From a virus, in the IMG/VR virus record IMGVR_UViG_3300037485_001753, positions 1 through 27,175 of that record: 27,175 bases of DNA. One strand, written 5' to 3'. The notes under the pieces are model-generated. The model made no database searches, had not been told where the DNA came from, and worked only from the letters and a program-made list of their open reading frames with translations. Numbering within the stretch: position 1 is the first letter of the stretch; each line of letters opens with the position of its first letter. Shown in pieces: positions 7,321 to 13,840 of this stretch. The position numbers and the translations under genes were made by a program.

Positions 7321-7673
7321 CTCGCCACCTCTCCCTGGCTAATCATCCTCAGCGCGTGGGTATCGATCCTGTCTTGAACGTTGGCGAGCAAGCGCAAGGC
7401 CTGCACCGACGAGACCCGACTCTTTCTCTCGGGCGGCATGATCTCCGGCTCGAAAACCTCGCTCCTCTTATCACCCCGCTTAACGAATGAGTATCCGGAC
7501 AGCGCCTCGATCGAGCAGGTTACCGGTTCGGTTTTGAGCTTGATCCCTCGCCCGTCGTAACGGCGGTCCTCATCCACCTCCTGCGCCCGGCTCAGCGTGT
7601 CGAGCACGGTCTGCAGCCCGCGATTCGACGGCAGCACATACGATCGGTATCCGATCTTGAGCATGTAGTTCAT
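7317..7673 (-). CDS. Hypothetical early protein
   Basis: This 118-aa protein begins MNYMLKIGYRSYVLPSNRGL. It has a helical N-terminal half (QTVLDTLSRAQEVDEDRRYD), a central strand-rich part (IKLKTEPVTCSIEALSGYSF) and a charged C-terminus. The ATG at 7671-7673 was chosen because it overlaps the preceding stop and has GGGGAGGTGG upstream; an upstream in-frame ATG would extend it across the neighbouring gene. I do not recognise the family. Confidence 0.65.
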   Translation of the reverse strand: MNYMLKIGYRSYVLPSNRGLQTVLDTLSRAQEVDEDRRYDGRGIKLKTEPVTCSIEALSGYSFVKRGDKRSEVFEPEIMPPERKSRVSSVQALRLLANVQDRIDTHALRMISQGEVAR

Positions 7674-7951
7674 CGCGCCACCTCCCCGCGAGTCTTGGCC
7701 AGCGCCGCCATCGCATCGTGCATGTGCATCCAGGCGCGCACATGGCGCACCGGCCCCGTGCCGATAGCCGCGCCCCAGTAATGGCCGCTCCAATAGGCAG
7801 CCGTGAGATACGTCTCGTCGTCGCGCTCGCAGCGCACCACCACCGTAATGTCGCCGTCGGGCATCTCATCGCCCACGTTGATCCACAGCGATTTCGCCCG
7901 CTTCGCCGCGCGCCGCGCGGCAGGCCCCATCGTATTCGCGCCCATACTCAT
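7670..7951 (-). CDS. DUF551-like small phage protein
   Basis: This 93-aa protein has the layout seen in DUF551-type phage proteins: WINVGDEMPDGD, a VVVRC strand, a TAAYWSGHYWGA segment, and a C-terminal VRHVRAWMHMHDAM in place of the usual V-T-H-W-M-P-L-P. The role of the family is unknown. The ATG at 7949-7951 is preferred because it overlaps the stop of the preceding 37-aa gene (ATGA), in keeping with the whole operon, although AGGGAGG is then very close; the ATG two codons later has better spacing. Confidence 0.6.
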   Translation of the reverse strand: MSMGANTMGPAARRAAKRAKSLWINVGDEMPDGDITVVVRCERDDETYLTAAYWSGHYWGAAIGTGPVRHVRAWMHMHDAMAALAKTRGEVAR

Positions 7952-8061
7952 CCCCTCCCTTCGCACTTTGCAGCCTCGTTATCGCTCCCGTCGTCGCCCG
8001 CGATCACCGCAGCCGCGACCAGCCCCACCACCACCCACACCGCCATCATCATCCGCTTCAT
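7948..8061 (-). CDS. 37-aa membrane/exported peptide
   Basis: This small gene encodes 37 residues: basic MKR, a hydrophobic stretch of about 18 residues rich in Val and Ala, then an acidic DDGSDNE tail. It could be a single-pass membrane peptide or a short exported one. CGGGAGG lies about 6 nt before the ATG (8059-8061). Its TGA overlaps the next start, which supports translation. No family is recognised. Confidence 0.6.
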   Translation of the reverse strand: MKRMMMAVWVVVGLVAAAVIAGDDGSDNEAAKCEGRG

Positions 8062-8088
8062 ACCCTACCTCCCGTTTCTATCCGTTCG

Positions 8089-8202
8089 TCATTTCGCCAA
8101 CACCGCACCGAGCAACATGCAGAGCACAAAAAAGACAAGCCGCACCATGTGCTCAATGCGCTTCAAGCATGCGATCTCCTGCTCACAATCAGACTTAAGC
8201 AT
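8089..8202 (-). CDS. 37-aa single-pass membrane peptide
   Basis: The 37-residue product has a charged N-terminal half (MLKSDCEQEIACLKRIEHM) followed by one hydrophobic helix (VRLVFFVLCMLLGAVLA) and a terminal Lys. This is an N-in, tail-anchor-like layout. GGGAGG precedes the ATG at 8200-8202. It lies between the HTH gene and another 37-aa membrane peptide. The pair may modulate the envelope early in infection, but that is inference. Confidence 0.6.
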   Translation of the reverse strand: MLKSDCEQEIACLKRIEHMVRLVFFVLCMLLGAVLAK

Positions 8203-8227
8203 CCCCTGCCTCCCTTTTCTTGTTACC

Positions 8228-8249
8228 CCGGCCGCAACCGCGCGGCCGG
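8228..8249 (-). terminator. Hairpin after the HTH gene (attenuator-like)
   Basis: An 8-bp perfect stem (CCGGCCGC at 8228-8235 pairing with 8242-8249) with a 6-nt loop lies 6 nt past the HTH gene's stop. No U-tract follows on the minus strand, so it may be an attenuator, an RNA-stability element or a pause site separating the regulator from the rest of the operon. On the plus strand it is preceded by TTAC, like the hairpin family noted elsewhere, but the loop differs. Confidence 0.45.
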
Positions 8250-8255
8250 AAATCC

Positions 8256-8441
8256 TCACGCACCCCTTAGCATGCGGTACCGCACCACCAACCTCGGCGA
8301 ATGCCGGCGACCCGTAAGCACCGCGTGCAGGTGCTGGCGCGAAACACCCAGCCGCCGCGCAGCCATCACGATCCCCGGATGCACCGGACGCATGACAGCA
8401 TCCCCGGTACCGCTATTTTTTGTGTTGACCATTTTCATCAT
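8256..8441 (-). CDS. Small HTH regulator at the early promoter (Ner/Cro-like position)
   Basis: This 61-aa protein has a compact HTH: HPGIVMAARRLGVSRQHLHA followed by VLTGRRHSPRLVVRYRML. This is the lambda-repressor-like fold found in small phage and toxin-antitoxin regulators (A-x3-LGVSRQHL turn, then GRR-x-S). It is the first gene after the leftward promoter, where Mu has ner, so it probably represses its own promoter and sets the timing of transposase expression. GAGAGGG lies 8 nt before the first of two tandem ATGs. A 10-bp direct repeat just downstream of the promoter is a candidate binding site. No larger c-type repressor is visible in the window. Confidence 0.7.
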   Translation of the reverse strand: MMKMVNTKNSGTGDAVMRPVHPGIVMAARRLGVSRQHLHAVLTGRRHSPRLVVRYRMLRGA

Positions 8442-8458
8442 CGGGTCTACCCTCTCTT

Positions 8459-8481
8459 CGTTACATGTCGCCGTTACGTGT
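8459..8481. promoter_or_regulatory. Candidate operator: 10-bp direct repeat
   Basis: CGTTACATGT (8459-8468) and CGTTACGTGT (8472-8481) are direct repeats with one mismatch and a 13-bp period. They sit immediately downstream of the leftward -10 box, around the expected transcription start, a typical place for repressor binding. Confidence 0.45.
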
Positions 8482-8483
8482 GC

Positions 8484-8512
8484 ATAGTAGGTGAGAGTGG
8501 TTAGACTGTCAA
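8484..8512 (-). promoter_or_regulatory. Leftward early promoter (sigma70 type)
   Basis: On the minus strand, TTGACA (8507-8512) is separated by exactly 17 bp from TACTAT (8484-8489), close to the consensus. It lies about 45 bp upstream of the HTH gene start and would drive the whole leftward operon through the transposase and ATPase. Confidence 0.75.
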
Positions 8513-8612
8513 GCGGAAAATTAGCACGGATGCAAATTTACCCAGCGAGCGCCTCCGCCGCGCACGGACGGCCGCTGGACCGCAAGGATTGCTCCGCGCG
8601 GCCTTCTTGTTT

Positions 8613-8642
8613 CAGCTTTCAGATTTTCAGCTTTCAGATTTT
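8613..8642. repeat. Two tandem copies of a 15-mer
   Basis: CAGCTTTCAGATTTT occurs twice head to tail (8613-8627, 8628-8642). Each copy is itself two CAG-N-TTT-type sub-units spaced 7 or 8 bp, resembling the plus-strand form of array F (CAGCATTT). Confidence 0.8.
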
Positions 8643-8694
8643 CTCTCCCCTTTCCCCCCTTGCAAGGCGGCTTTTTTGTGCCATAAAACAGGCC

Positions 8695-8722
8695 CGAACT
8701 TGTCTCACGTGTGAGACAAGTT
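8695..8722. promoter_or_regulatory. 28-bp perfect dyad, candidate operator
   Basis: GAACTTGTCTCAC (8695-8707) and its exact reverse complement (8710-8722) flank a 2-bp GT. The tiny spacer argues against an RNA hairpin and for a dimeric DNA-binding protein. It lies between the leftward promoter and the rightward genes, where a lysogeny repressor or late activator would act. Confidence 0.6.
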
Positions 8723-8863
8723 CCCGATTTTTCACTGATTTGCAATCACTTACGCCGGAAAAACCGTCAAAAACGCCTCTTTGATAGTCTTTTTCGCGAG
8801 CATCCGCCCGTATCAACCAACTCCGCTTTTTATCCCCGTGTCCCGCTTATTTGCACCCCTTGC

Positions 8864-8913
8864 TTGACATGCCCGTCAGATCGTTGCGTCCCGCGTACCG
8901 TGTGGCCTATAGT
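8864..8913 (+). promoter_or_regulatory. Possible rightward promoter elements
   Basis: TTGACA (8864-8869) and TATAGT (8908-8913) lie in the right orientation but 38 bp apart, so they are not one sigma70 promoter. TATAGT lacks a good -35. An activator-dependent late promoter, as at Mu middle/late promoters, is possible but no activator gene is recognised. Confidence 0.25.
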
Positions 8914-9031
8914 GCCGCCATGCACACGATCATCCGAACGCCAGCGCCGCATCCGTCCCTGCGATAAGCTGGCCGTGGGAGTCCCCGGACCCCGCGCCTC
9001 CAAAGCGAAAGCATCCGGATCTTTTTTGAGA

Positions 9032-9079
9032 AATGCGTTAATGCGTGAATGCGGGAATGCGTTAATAAGGCAATAAGGC
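9032..9079 (+). repeat. Octamer tandem array B
   Basis: Six in-register 8-bp units: AATGCGTT, AATGCGTG, AATGCGGG, AATGCGTT, then AATAAGGC twice. The array ends 19 nt before the ATG at 9099, which also has its own GAAAGG site. Confidence 0.9.
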
Positions 9080-9098
9080 AATAGAAAGGCTATATGAC

Positions 9099-9422
9099 AT
9101 GGAAGGCATAAACGTTTCGATGGTGCTCTCGGGCGCCTCGCTTATCTCGATCCTCGGGATCGGCGCCAAGCTCTGGATTGCCAACCGCCCGCAGCAGATG
9201 GGTCCCCAGCCTTTCGAGGTCAAGCAGTCCATCGCCCACACCCCGACGGTGCAATGCGACGAACGCCATCACGAACTAAACAGCCGCACCTCCAATCTTT
9301 TTTCCCGCATGTCGCAGGCCGAGCAGCGGATCGCCGCCGTGGAGGCTAGCCACGCCGCCCAGGAGAAACGCCTGGAATCCATGGACGCCAAGCTCGACAA
9401 GTTGCTCGCCCGGAAAGGTTGA
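9099..9422 (+). CDS. Mu gp25 / DUF2730-like membrane-anchored coiled-coil protein
   Basis: This 107-aa protein has an N-terminal hydrophobic helix (about residues 7-28, MVLSGASLISILGIGAKLWI) and a C-terminal coiled coil with heptads (MSQAEQRIAAVEASH, KRLESMDAKLDKLL). That is the layout of Mu gp25-type DUF2730 proteins, and its position as the first gene before a gp26-like and a DUF3486-like gene matches. The exact role of gp25 is not settled. A holin-associated or membrane-tether role is the alternative. GAAAGG precedes the ATG. Confidence 0.6.
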   Translation: MEGINVSMVLSGASLISILGIGAKLWIANRPQQMGPQPFEVKQSIAHTPTVQCDERHHELNSRTSNLFSRMSQAEQRIAAVEASHAAQEKRLESMDAKLDKLLARKG

Positions 9423-9426
9423 TCCC

Positions 9427-9678
9427 ATGAAGACCGACAAAGCCCTGATCAAACACCTGCTCTCGATCCTCCGCCGCCTCGGCCCCGCGGGCCTGGAGGA
9501 GACCGCCCTCATGACCGAGCTTGAGATCGCCTCCGGCCGCCCCCTCACCACCGCCGAGGCCCGCGACGCCATCCTCTTCGCCGCCGACCGTGGCTGGACC
9601 CTCTCCCGCCGCGACGACTTTGACCGCACCATCATCTGGATCACCGACTCTGGCATCAACACACTTTCCGGCATGTAG
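9427..9678 (+). CDS. Mu gp26-like small winged-helix protein
   Basis: This 83-aa protein has the pattern of a compact winged helix: three helices (LIKHLLSILRRLG, ETALMTELEIASG, AEARDAILFAADRGW) and then a beta-hairpin (TLSRRDDFDRTIIWITD). It sits where Mu-like phages have the small gp26 gene, between DUF2730 and DUF3486 genes, often annotated as ArsR-like. It may bind phage DNA for packaging or regulate late genes. AAAGG lies 8 nt before the ATG. A perfect hairpin overlaps its stop codon. Confidence 0.6.
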   Translation: MKTDKALIKHLLSILRRLGPAGLEETALMTELEIASGRPLTTAEARDAILFAADRGWTLSRRDDFDRTIIWITDSGINTLSGM

Positions 9679-9686
9679 CCGGAAAG
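9664..9686 (+). terminator. Perfect 9-bp hairpin at the end of the gp26-like gene
   Basis: CTTTCCGGC (9664-9672) pairs with GCCGGAAAG (9678-9686) around loop ATGTA; the TAG stop lies within it. No U-tract follows. It may be a processing or stability element just before octamer array C. Confidence 0.5.
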
Positions 9687-9687
9687 A

Positions 9688-9798
9688 AATGCGTTAATGC
9701 GCTAATGCGTTAATGCGCTAATCAGGCAATAAGGCATTCCCGCAATAAGGCATTTTTCAATAAGGCAATCAGGCAATCAGGCAATCAGGCAATTCCAC
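9688..9798 (+). repeat. Octamer tandem array C (longest)
   Basis: Thirteen 8-bp units plus one 7-nt unit (9752-9758) fill the entire gap up to the ATG at 9799. Four AATGCG-type units come first, then AATCAGGC/AATAAGGC units with one ATTCCCGC, and a final AATTCCAC that abuts the start codon. The downstream gene has no other ribosome-binding site, so an AGG within the units (for example in AATCAGGC at 9783-9790) may serve. Confidence 0.9.
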
Positions 9799-10383
9799 AT
9801 GGACACTTTGACAAAACCGCGTAGCGACGCCTGGGACGCCTCTCTCGACGAGGCCCAGCGCTGGCGTGCCTACGCCCAGTTCCGGCGCTCGCCCTGGTTC
9901 AAGGTCTCCACCTGGATCGCCGACGAGTTCAAGCTCCCGCCTCCCTCGCGCACCTCCCTCTACCGCTGGGCCGCCCGCATGCGCGCCCTGGAGAGCGCCC
10001 ACCGCATCGAGCAAGCAGTAACGGCCCGCGACGAGGTAGACGCCCTCGCCGCCTCTGCCGGCCAGACCGACGCCCGCCTGATCGACGCCTACAAAACCAT
10101 GGCCGCCGAGATCGCCATGCGCACCGGAGACGCCGCCACCGCCTCCACCTACACCCGCATGGCCCTCGACCTCGCCGCCGCCCAAGCCAAGCGCGCCGAT
10201 CTCGACCTCAAGGCCCGTGCCCAGGAGACCAAGGACGCCGCCCTCCGCCTGGCCCGTGAGAAGTTCGAGGCTGCCGAGGCTCGCCTCGCCGCCGCCCGCA
10301 AGACGCTTGAAACGCTCAACCAGTCCGGCGGCCTCACGACCGAGGCCCGCGCCCAGATCGAGAAAGCCATGGGGATGCTGTGA
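9799..10383 (+). CDS. Mu gp27-like / DUF3486 protein (small terminase candidate)
   Basis: This 194-aa protein has an N-terminal HTH-like region (FKVSTWIADEFKLPPPSRTS then LYRWAARMR) and a long Ala-rich helical rest with coiled-coil heptads (KEFEAAEARLAAARKTLETL-type segment). That matches DUF3486 proteins, which lie just upstream of the Mu-type large terminase and are thought to be the small terminase or DNA-recognition subunit. The ATG at 9799 abuts octamer array C and lacks a classical ribosome site. The stop overlaps the GTG of the terminase gene (GTGA), so packaging subunits are translationally coupled. Confidence 0.7.
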   Translation: MDTLTKPRSDAWDASLDEAQRWRAYAQFRRSPWFKVSTWIADEFKLPPPSRTSLYRWAARMRALESAHRIEQAVTARDEVDALAASAGQTDARLIDAYKTMAAEIAMRTGDAATASTYTRMALDLAAAQAKRADLDLKARAQETKDAALRLAREKFEAAEARLAAARKTLETLNQSGGLTTEARAQIEKAMGML

Positions 10384-11876
10384 CCGCTACCTGCGACATC
10401 GTCTATGAGAGAGGGACCACGGAACGCCCGGCCTACGTCGGCGCGGCCAAACCCTTCCTCGGCGCGTGCCGTGTATACCCGCGCCCGCTGCCCGACGGCC
10501 GCGAGCCGTTCTTCCTGGGCTACCAGGCGGCGTGGTCCGCCGACGATCACATCATGCTACTGGCCGAGAAGTCGCGCCAGATCGGCTGGACGTGGACCAG
10601 CGCCCACGGCATCGCCCGTCGCCACGCCGTGGCCGACTATGGGCTCGACACCTGGGGCACCTCGCGCGACGACCTGCAGGCCATGCTCGCCGTGCAGGAC
10701 TGCAAGAAGTTTGGCGACATCCTGCACGCGGGCGCCCAAGACCTCGGCATGCAGGTGCTCGACTCGCGCGGATCTTCCGGCCACGTCCTCGCTTTCGCCA
10801 ACGGCACCAAGTACTACAGCCTGTCGTCCAACCCCGACGCCCAGGCCGGCAAGCGCGGCAACCGATTGGGCGACGAGTTTGCGCTCAACAAGGAAAACCG
10901 GCAGCTTTACGCGATCATGGAGCCGGGCGTCACCTGGGGCGGGTTCATCTGGCTCTTCAGCACCCACCGCGGCAGCCACAACTATTTCAACCAGCTCCTG
11001 CAGGAGGCCCGAGAGAAGAGCAACCCCAAGGGCTGGCACGTCTGGCGCGTCACGCTCCAGGACGCGCTCGACTGCGGCCTGCTCTACAAGCTCCAATGCA
11101 AGCTGCCCCCCGGCGACGCGCGGCAGGGGATGGACGAAGCCGCCTACTTCGACTTCGTCAAGTCCAAGGCCGCCGACGCCGAGTCGTTTGCCCAGGAATA
11201 CATGTGCGTCCCGTCGGATGACGCCAGCGCCTTCATCTCCTTTGACCTGCTAGACGCCTGCAAGTACGCCTCTGGTGTCGCATGGGAGGCCGATCTGGCC
11301 GCCTGCCAGGGCGAGCTGTACATGGGTGTAGACGTCGGCCGTACGCGCGACCTCACCGTGTTCTGGGTCAACGAACGCCTCTCCGGCGTGTCGTTCACGC
11401 GCCGCGTGATCCGGATGCAGAACGCCACGTTCGCGTCCCAGGAGGCGGTGTTCTACGGGTTGATGGAGAATCCCAGGCTGCGGCGCGCGTGCGTGGATCA
11501 GACGGGCATCGGCCGCCAGTTCGCCGAACGGGCCGCCGTGCGCTTCGGCTCCCGCGTCGAAGGCGTCACCTTCTCGGGGCCGGTCAAAGAATCGCTTGCC
11601 TACCCGCTCAAGGCCGCGCTGGAAGACCGCTCGCTCAAGATCCCCGACGACCCCAAGATTTTTGCCGCCTTCCGCTCGATCCGCAAAGAGACCACCAGCG
11701 CCGGAAACGTACGCTTCGCGGGCGACCGCGGCGCCGACGGCCACGCCGACGAGTTCTGGGGCGCGGCCCTGGCGCTGCACGCGGCGTCGGCCCAAGCCCC
11801 CGGCGCGCCGCCCACGGCCGCCCCGTCTGCGCTCCGCACGCGCCTTGAAGCCAGCCGCTCCAGGAGGATCTTCTAA
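10380..11876 (+). CDS. Large terminase subunit (Mu gp28-like)
   Basis: This 498-aa DNA-packaging motor has an ATPase followed by a nuclease. A Walker A-like P-loop, EKSRQIGWTWT, spans residues ~63-73 (degenerate, with RQIG as in other Mu gp28 proteins), and Walker B RLGDEF spans 162-167. The RNase H-like nuclease has acids in MGVDVGRTRD (D318), CVDQTG (D373) and DGHADEFWGAALAL (D453/D457). The start is GTG at 10380, overlapping the previous stop. Mu-type headful packaging cuts into host DNA at random distances. The portal starts directly after its TAA. Confidence 0.92.
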   Translation: MTATCDIVYERGTTERPAYVGAAKPFLGACRVYPRPLPDGREPFFLGYQAAWSADDHIMLLAEKSRQIGWTWTSAHGIARRHAVADYGLDTWGTSRDDLQAMLAVQDCKKFGDILHAGAQDLGMQVLDSRGSSGHVLAFANGTKYYSLSSNPDAQAGKRGNRLGDEFALNKENRQLYAIMEPGVTWGGFIWLFSTHRGSHNYFNQLLQEAREKSNPKGWHVWRVTLQDALDCGLLYKLQCKLPPGDARQGMDEAAYFDFVKSKAADAESFAQEYMCVPSDDASAFISFDLLDACKYASGVAWEADLAACQGELYMGVDVGRTRDLTVFWVNERLSGVSFTRRVIRMQNATFASQEAVFYGLMENPRLRRACVDQTGIGRQFAERAAVRFGSRVEGVTFSGPVKESLAYPLKAALEDRSLKIPDDPKIFAAFRSIRKETTSAGNVRFAGDRGADGHADEFWGAALALHAASAQAPGAPPTAAPSALRTRLEASRSRRIF

Positions 11877-13754
11877 ATGCCCGCAATCGCACACACCTTC
11901 CGCGCCGGCCGCACAGTCCAGGCCGCCAACACCTGGCGGCAGAACTACGACGCGCTCCGCTGGCTCGACATTTCGCGCGCCGTTACGCTGATCGAGCAAG
12001 AGCGCCGCGGCGTCCTCGCCGATGTGCAGTGGATCTACGAGCTGGTCGAGCAGAGCGACGCCGACATGATCGCCCTCGTCTCCCTGCGCGCCTCGGCCAT
12101 CAAGCGCCTCAAGCCATCCGTCCTGACGGCCGACCCCGCCACCCTCGGATTTGACAAAGCCCTCGCGGCCGAACAAGAAGCCGCCTTGCGCGCCACCTAC
12201 GACGCGGCCAACACCGCCGAAGCCGTGTCCTGGCTGGCCGGGGCGACCTTCCGCGGCTTCTCGATCCTGCAGGTGATCCCCGGCGCCGACGGCTTGCCGA
12301 AGCGCTTCGAGCCGCTGCCGCGCTGGCTCTTCGCCCGCGACGGCTACGGCGGCGCCTGGTATTGGAACCCCACCGGCGCATCGCTCCCCGGCGCATCGCT
12401 CCCCGCCACCGATCGCATCGGCGGCGACGAGCTTCCCTCCGAAGATTTCGTGATCCGCACCGTCCCGCTCTACATCGATCGCGTGGCGCTGGTCTGCGCC
12501 GTCCGCACGGGCATCTGTGAAAAGGACTGGGACGCCTGGTGCGAGATGTACGGCCTCAACCAAGCCGTCCTGACCGAGCCGCCCAACGCCGACTCCAAAG
12601 ATCGCCCCGCCTACGATGCCGCCGCGCGCGCCTTTAGCGACGGCCAGGGCGGCACCATCCCCAACGGCGCCGCGATCACCTTCCCTCAAGCCACGCGCGG
12701 CACGCCGCCCTTCAAGGACCGCGCCGACTATCTCACCTCCAAGAAGATCCTGGCGGGCACCTCCGGCAAGCTCACGATGCTCTCCCAGTCCGGATCTGGC
12801 ACGCTGGCGGGCGGCGCCCACCAAGACACCTTTGACGCCCTGGCCGACGCCGAAGCCGCCGACATCGCCGAGGTGCTGCATCATGCCGTCTCGGTGCGGA
12901 TCTGCGCCGCGCTCTTCCCCGGCCGGCCGTGCCTCGCCCGGCTTGAACTATCCCGCAACGCCGCAGAAGACAAAGACGCCGCCGCCGATCGCATCGCCAA
13001 AGTCGCCCCCCATTTCGAGATCGACCCCGCCAACGCCTCCGAACTCACCGGCCTACGCATCACCTCGGCCAAGGCGCAGCCGACATCTGCCCAGGCCGCT
13101 TCAGGCTCCGTCGCCGAAGCTGCGGCAGCAGCAGGCGGAGACGTGAGCGCCACCGCGCTCAACGGAGCGCAGATATCCAGCATGGTCGAAATCCTCTCGT
13201 CCGCCTCAGCCGGCACGCTGCCCAAGGAATCCCTGATCCCGATCCTGCGGGCGGCATTCCCCGCGATCCCGCTCGACGTGCTCAAGCTGATCGTTGGCCC
13301 CGTCATGGGTTTCGAGCCGACAACCCCGGCTACCAACGCGCAACTACGCTCAATCATCGGCGTGGCCCTCAACGCCTCCGGATCCGACGCGGCCCCCGCG
13401 CCCGTCGCCATCGAAGACGCCGCCGTCGAAGCGCTCGTCGAGGCCCGCGCCCGCAACCTCTCCCCGGTGATCGACCGGCTCCTGGATGCTCTGGCCGAGA
13501 CCGACGACACCGCCATGCGCGCCTCGCTCGCCGCCATTCTTGACGACCTCCCCAAACTCGCCACCGCATCGGGCGAGGCAGCCGCCGCCGACGCCTCCCT
13601 CCTGGAGCGCATCCTCTCCGACGCCGTGGGCGCCGGATACGCCTCATCGACCGCCAAAAAAGGGGCTGCATCACGGAAAAGCGCCAAACCGCCGGAAACG
13701 GCCCTTCCTGCGGTTTCTCCCTCCACCCGCCGTCCACGTAAAGGCAACCCATGA
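11877..13754 (+). CDS. Portal protein (Mu gp29-like, DUF935)
   Basis: This 625-aa protein should form the dodecameric head-tail vertex pore. It has the DUF935 layout: QWIYELVEQSDADMIALVSL with RASAIKRLKP, then ASWLAG-type helix (AVSWLAGATFRGFSILQV), EPLPRWLF, and EKDWDAWCEMYGLNQAVLTE. A stem/crown region carries NGAQISSMVEIL and a helical C-terminus ends near LLERILSDAVGAGYASS. It is longer than Mu gp29 (about 500 aa), with a Pro/Lys-rich tail of ~30 residues. AGGAGG precedes the ATG, which abuts the terminase stop. In Mu the MuF gene follows; here only a 29-aa ORF lies before the protease. Confidence 0.9.
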   Translation: MPAIAHTFRAGRTVQAANTWRQNYDALRWLDISRAVTLIEQERRGVLADVQWIYELVEQSDADMIALVSLRASAIKRLKPSVLTADPATLGFDKALAAEQEAALRATYDAANTAEAVSWLAGATFRGFSILQVIPGADGLPKRFEPLPRWLFARDGYGGAWYWNPTGASLPGASLPATDRIGGDELPSEDFVIRTVPLYIDRVALVCAVRTGICEKDWDAWCEMYGLNQAVLTEPPNADSKDRPAYDAAARAFSDGQGGTIPNGAAITFPQATRGTPPFKDRADYLTSKKILAGTSGKLTMLSQSGSGTLAGGAHQDTFDALADAEAADIAEVLHHAVSVRICAALFPGRPCLARLELSRNAAEDKDAAADRIAKVAPHFEIDPANASELTGLRITSAKAQPTSAQAASGSVAEAAAAAGGDVSATALNGAQISSMVEILSSASAGTLPKESLIPILRAAFPAIPLDVLKLIVGPVMGFEPTTPATNAQLRSIIGVALNASGSDAAPAPVAIEDAAVEALVEARARNLSPVIDRLLDALAETDDTAMRASLAAILDDLPKLATASGEAAAADASLLERILSDAVGAGYASSTAKKGAASRKSAKPPETALPAVSPSTRRPRKGNP

Positions 13755-13840
13755 AACGCATTTTGCAATGGATTGAAATAGTTTTGCAAGGGGGTCTAGT
13801 GTCGGCCGTCGCCGAAGACCCGGTTCGGAGGGCATCATGA
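13751..13840 (+). CDS. 29-aa coupled micro-ORF between portal and protease
   Basis: An ATG at 13751 overlaps the portal stop (ATGA), and its TGA at 13838-13840 overlaps the protease ATG. The 29-residue product begins MKRILQWIEIVLQGG, an amphipathic helix with a basic start. Coupling on both sides is the main evidence. The alternative is a noncoding spacer: GGGTCT (13792-13797) pairs with AGACCC (13816-13821) around an inner CGGC/GCCG stem, and TTTTGCAA occurs twice. This is the place where Mu has MuF and gene G. Confidence 0.45.
   Translation: MKRILQWIEIVLQGGLVSAVAEDPVRRAS

Larger units (their letters stand above)
8442..9098. other. Divergent control region without convincing genes
   Basis: These 657 bp separate the leftward and rightward units. 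They contain the leftward promoter with its direct repeat, a duplicated 15-mer (8613-8642), a C-rich/T6 hairpin-like stretch near 8655-8677 that could be a weak plus-strand terminator, the 28-bp dyad at 8695-8722, candidate rightward promoter elements, and octamer array B. Open frames here have poor codon use and no plausible ribosome sites, so I call no gene. Confidence 0.6.

Noticed and set aside
8655-8677. Plus-strand rho-independent terminator in the control region
   Set aside because: The stem has a mismatch and a short loop, and no plus-strand gene lies upstream; kept only as a note within the control-region entry.
8711-9076. A plus-strand open frame of 121 codons in the control region
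   Set aside because: No ribosome site, irregular composition, and it runs into octamer array B; the region reads as regulatory.
9688-9798. CRISPR-like reading of the octamer array
   Set aside because: Units are 8 bp and contiguous with no spacers, and no cas gene is near.
11250-12884. A 544-codon minus-strand open frame opposite terminase and portal
   Set aside because: Gly/Ala/Val-rich low-complexity product; the opposite strand has unmistakable terminase nuclease and portal patterns.
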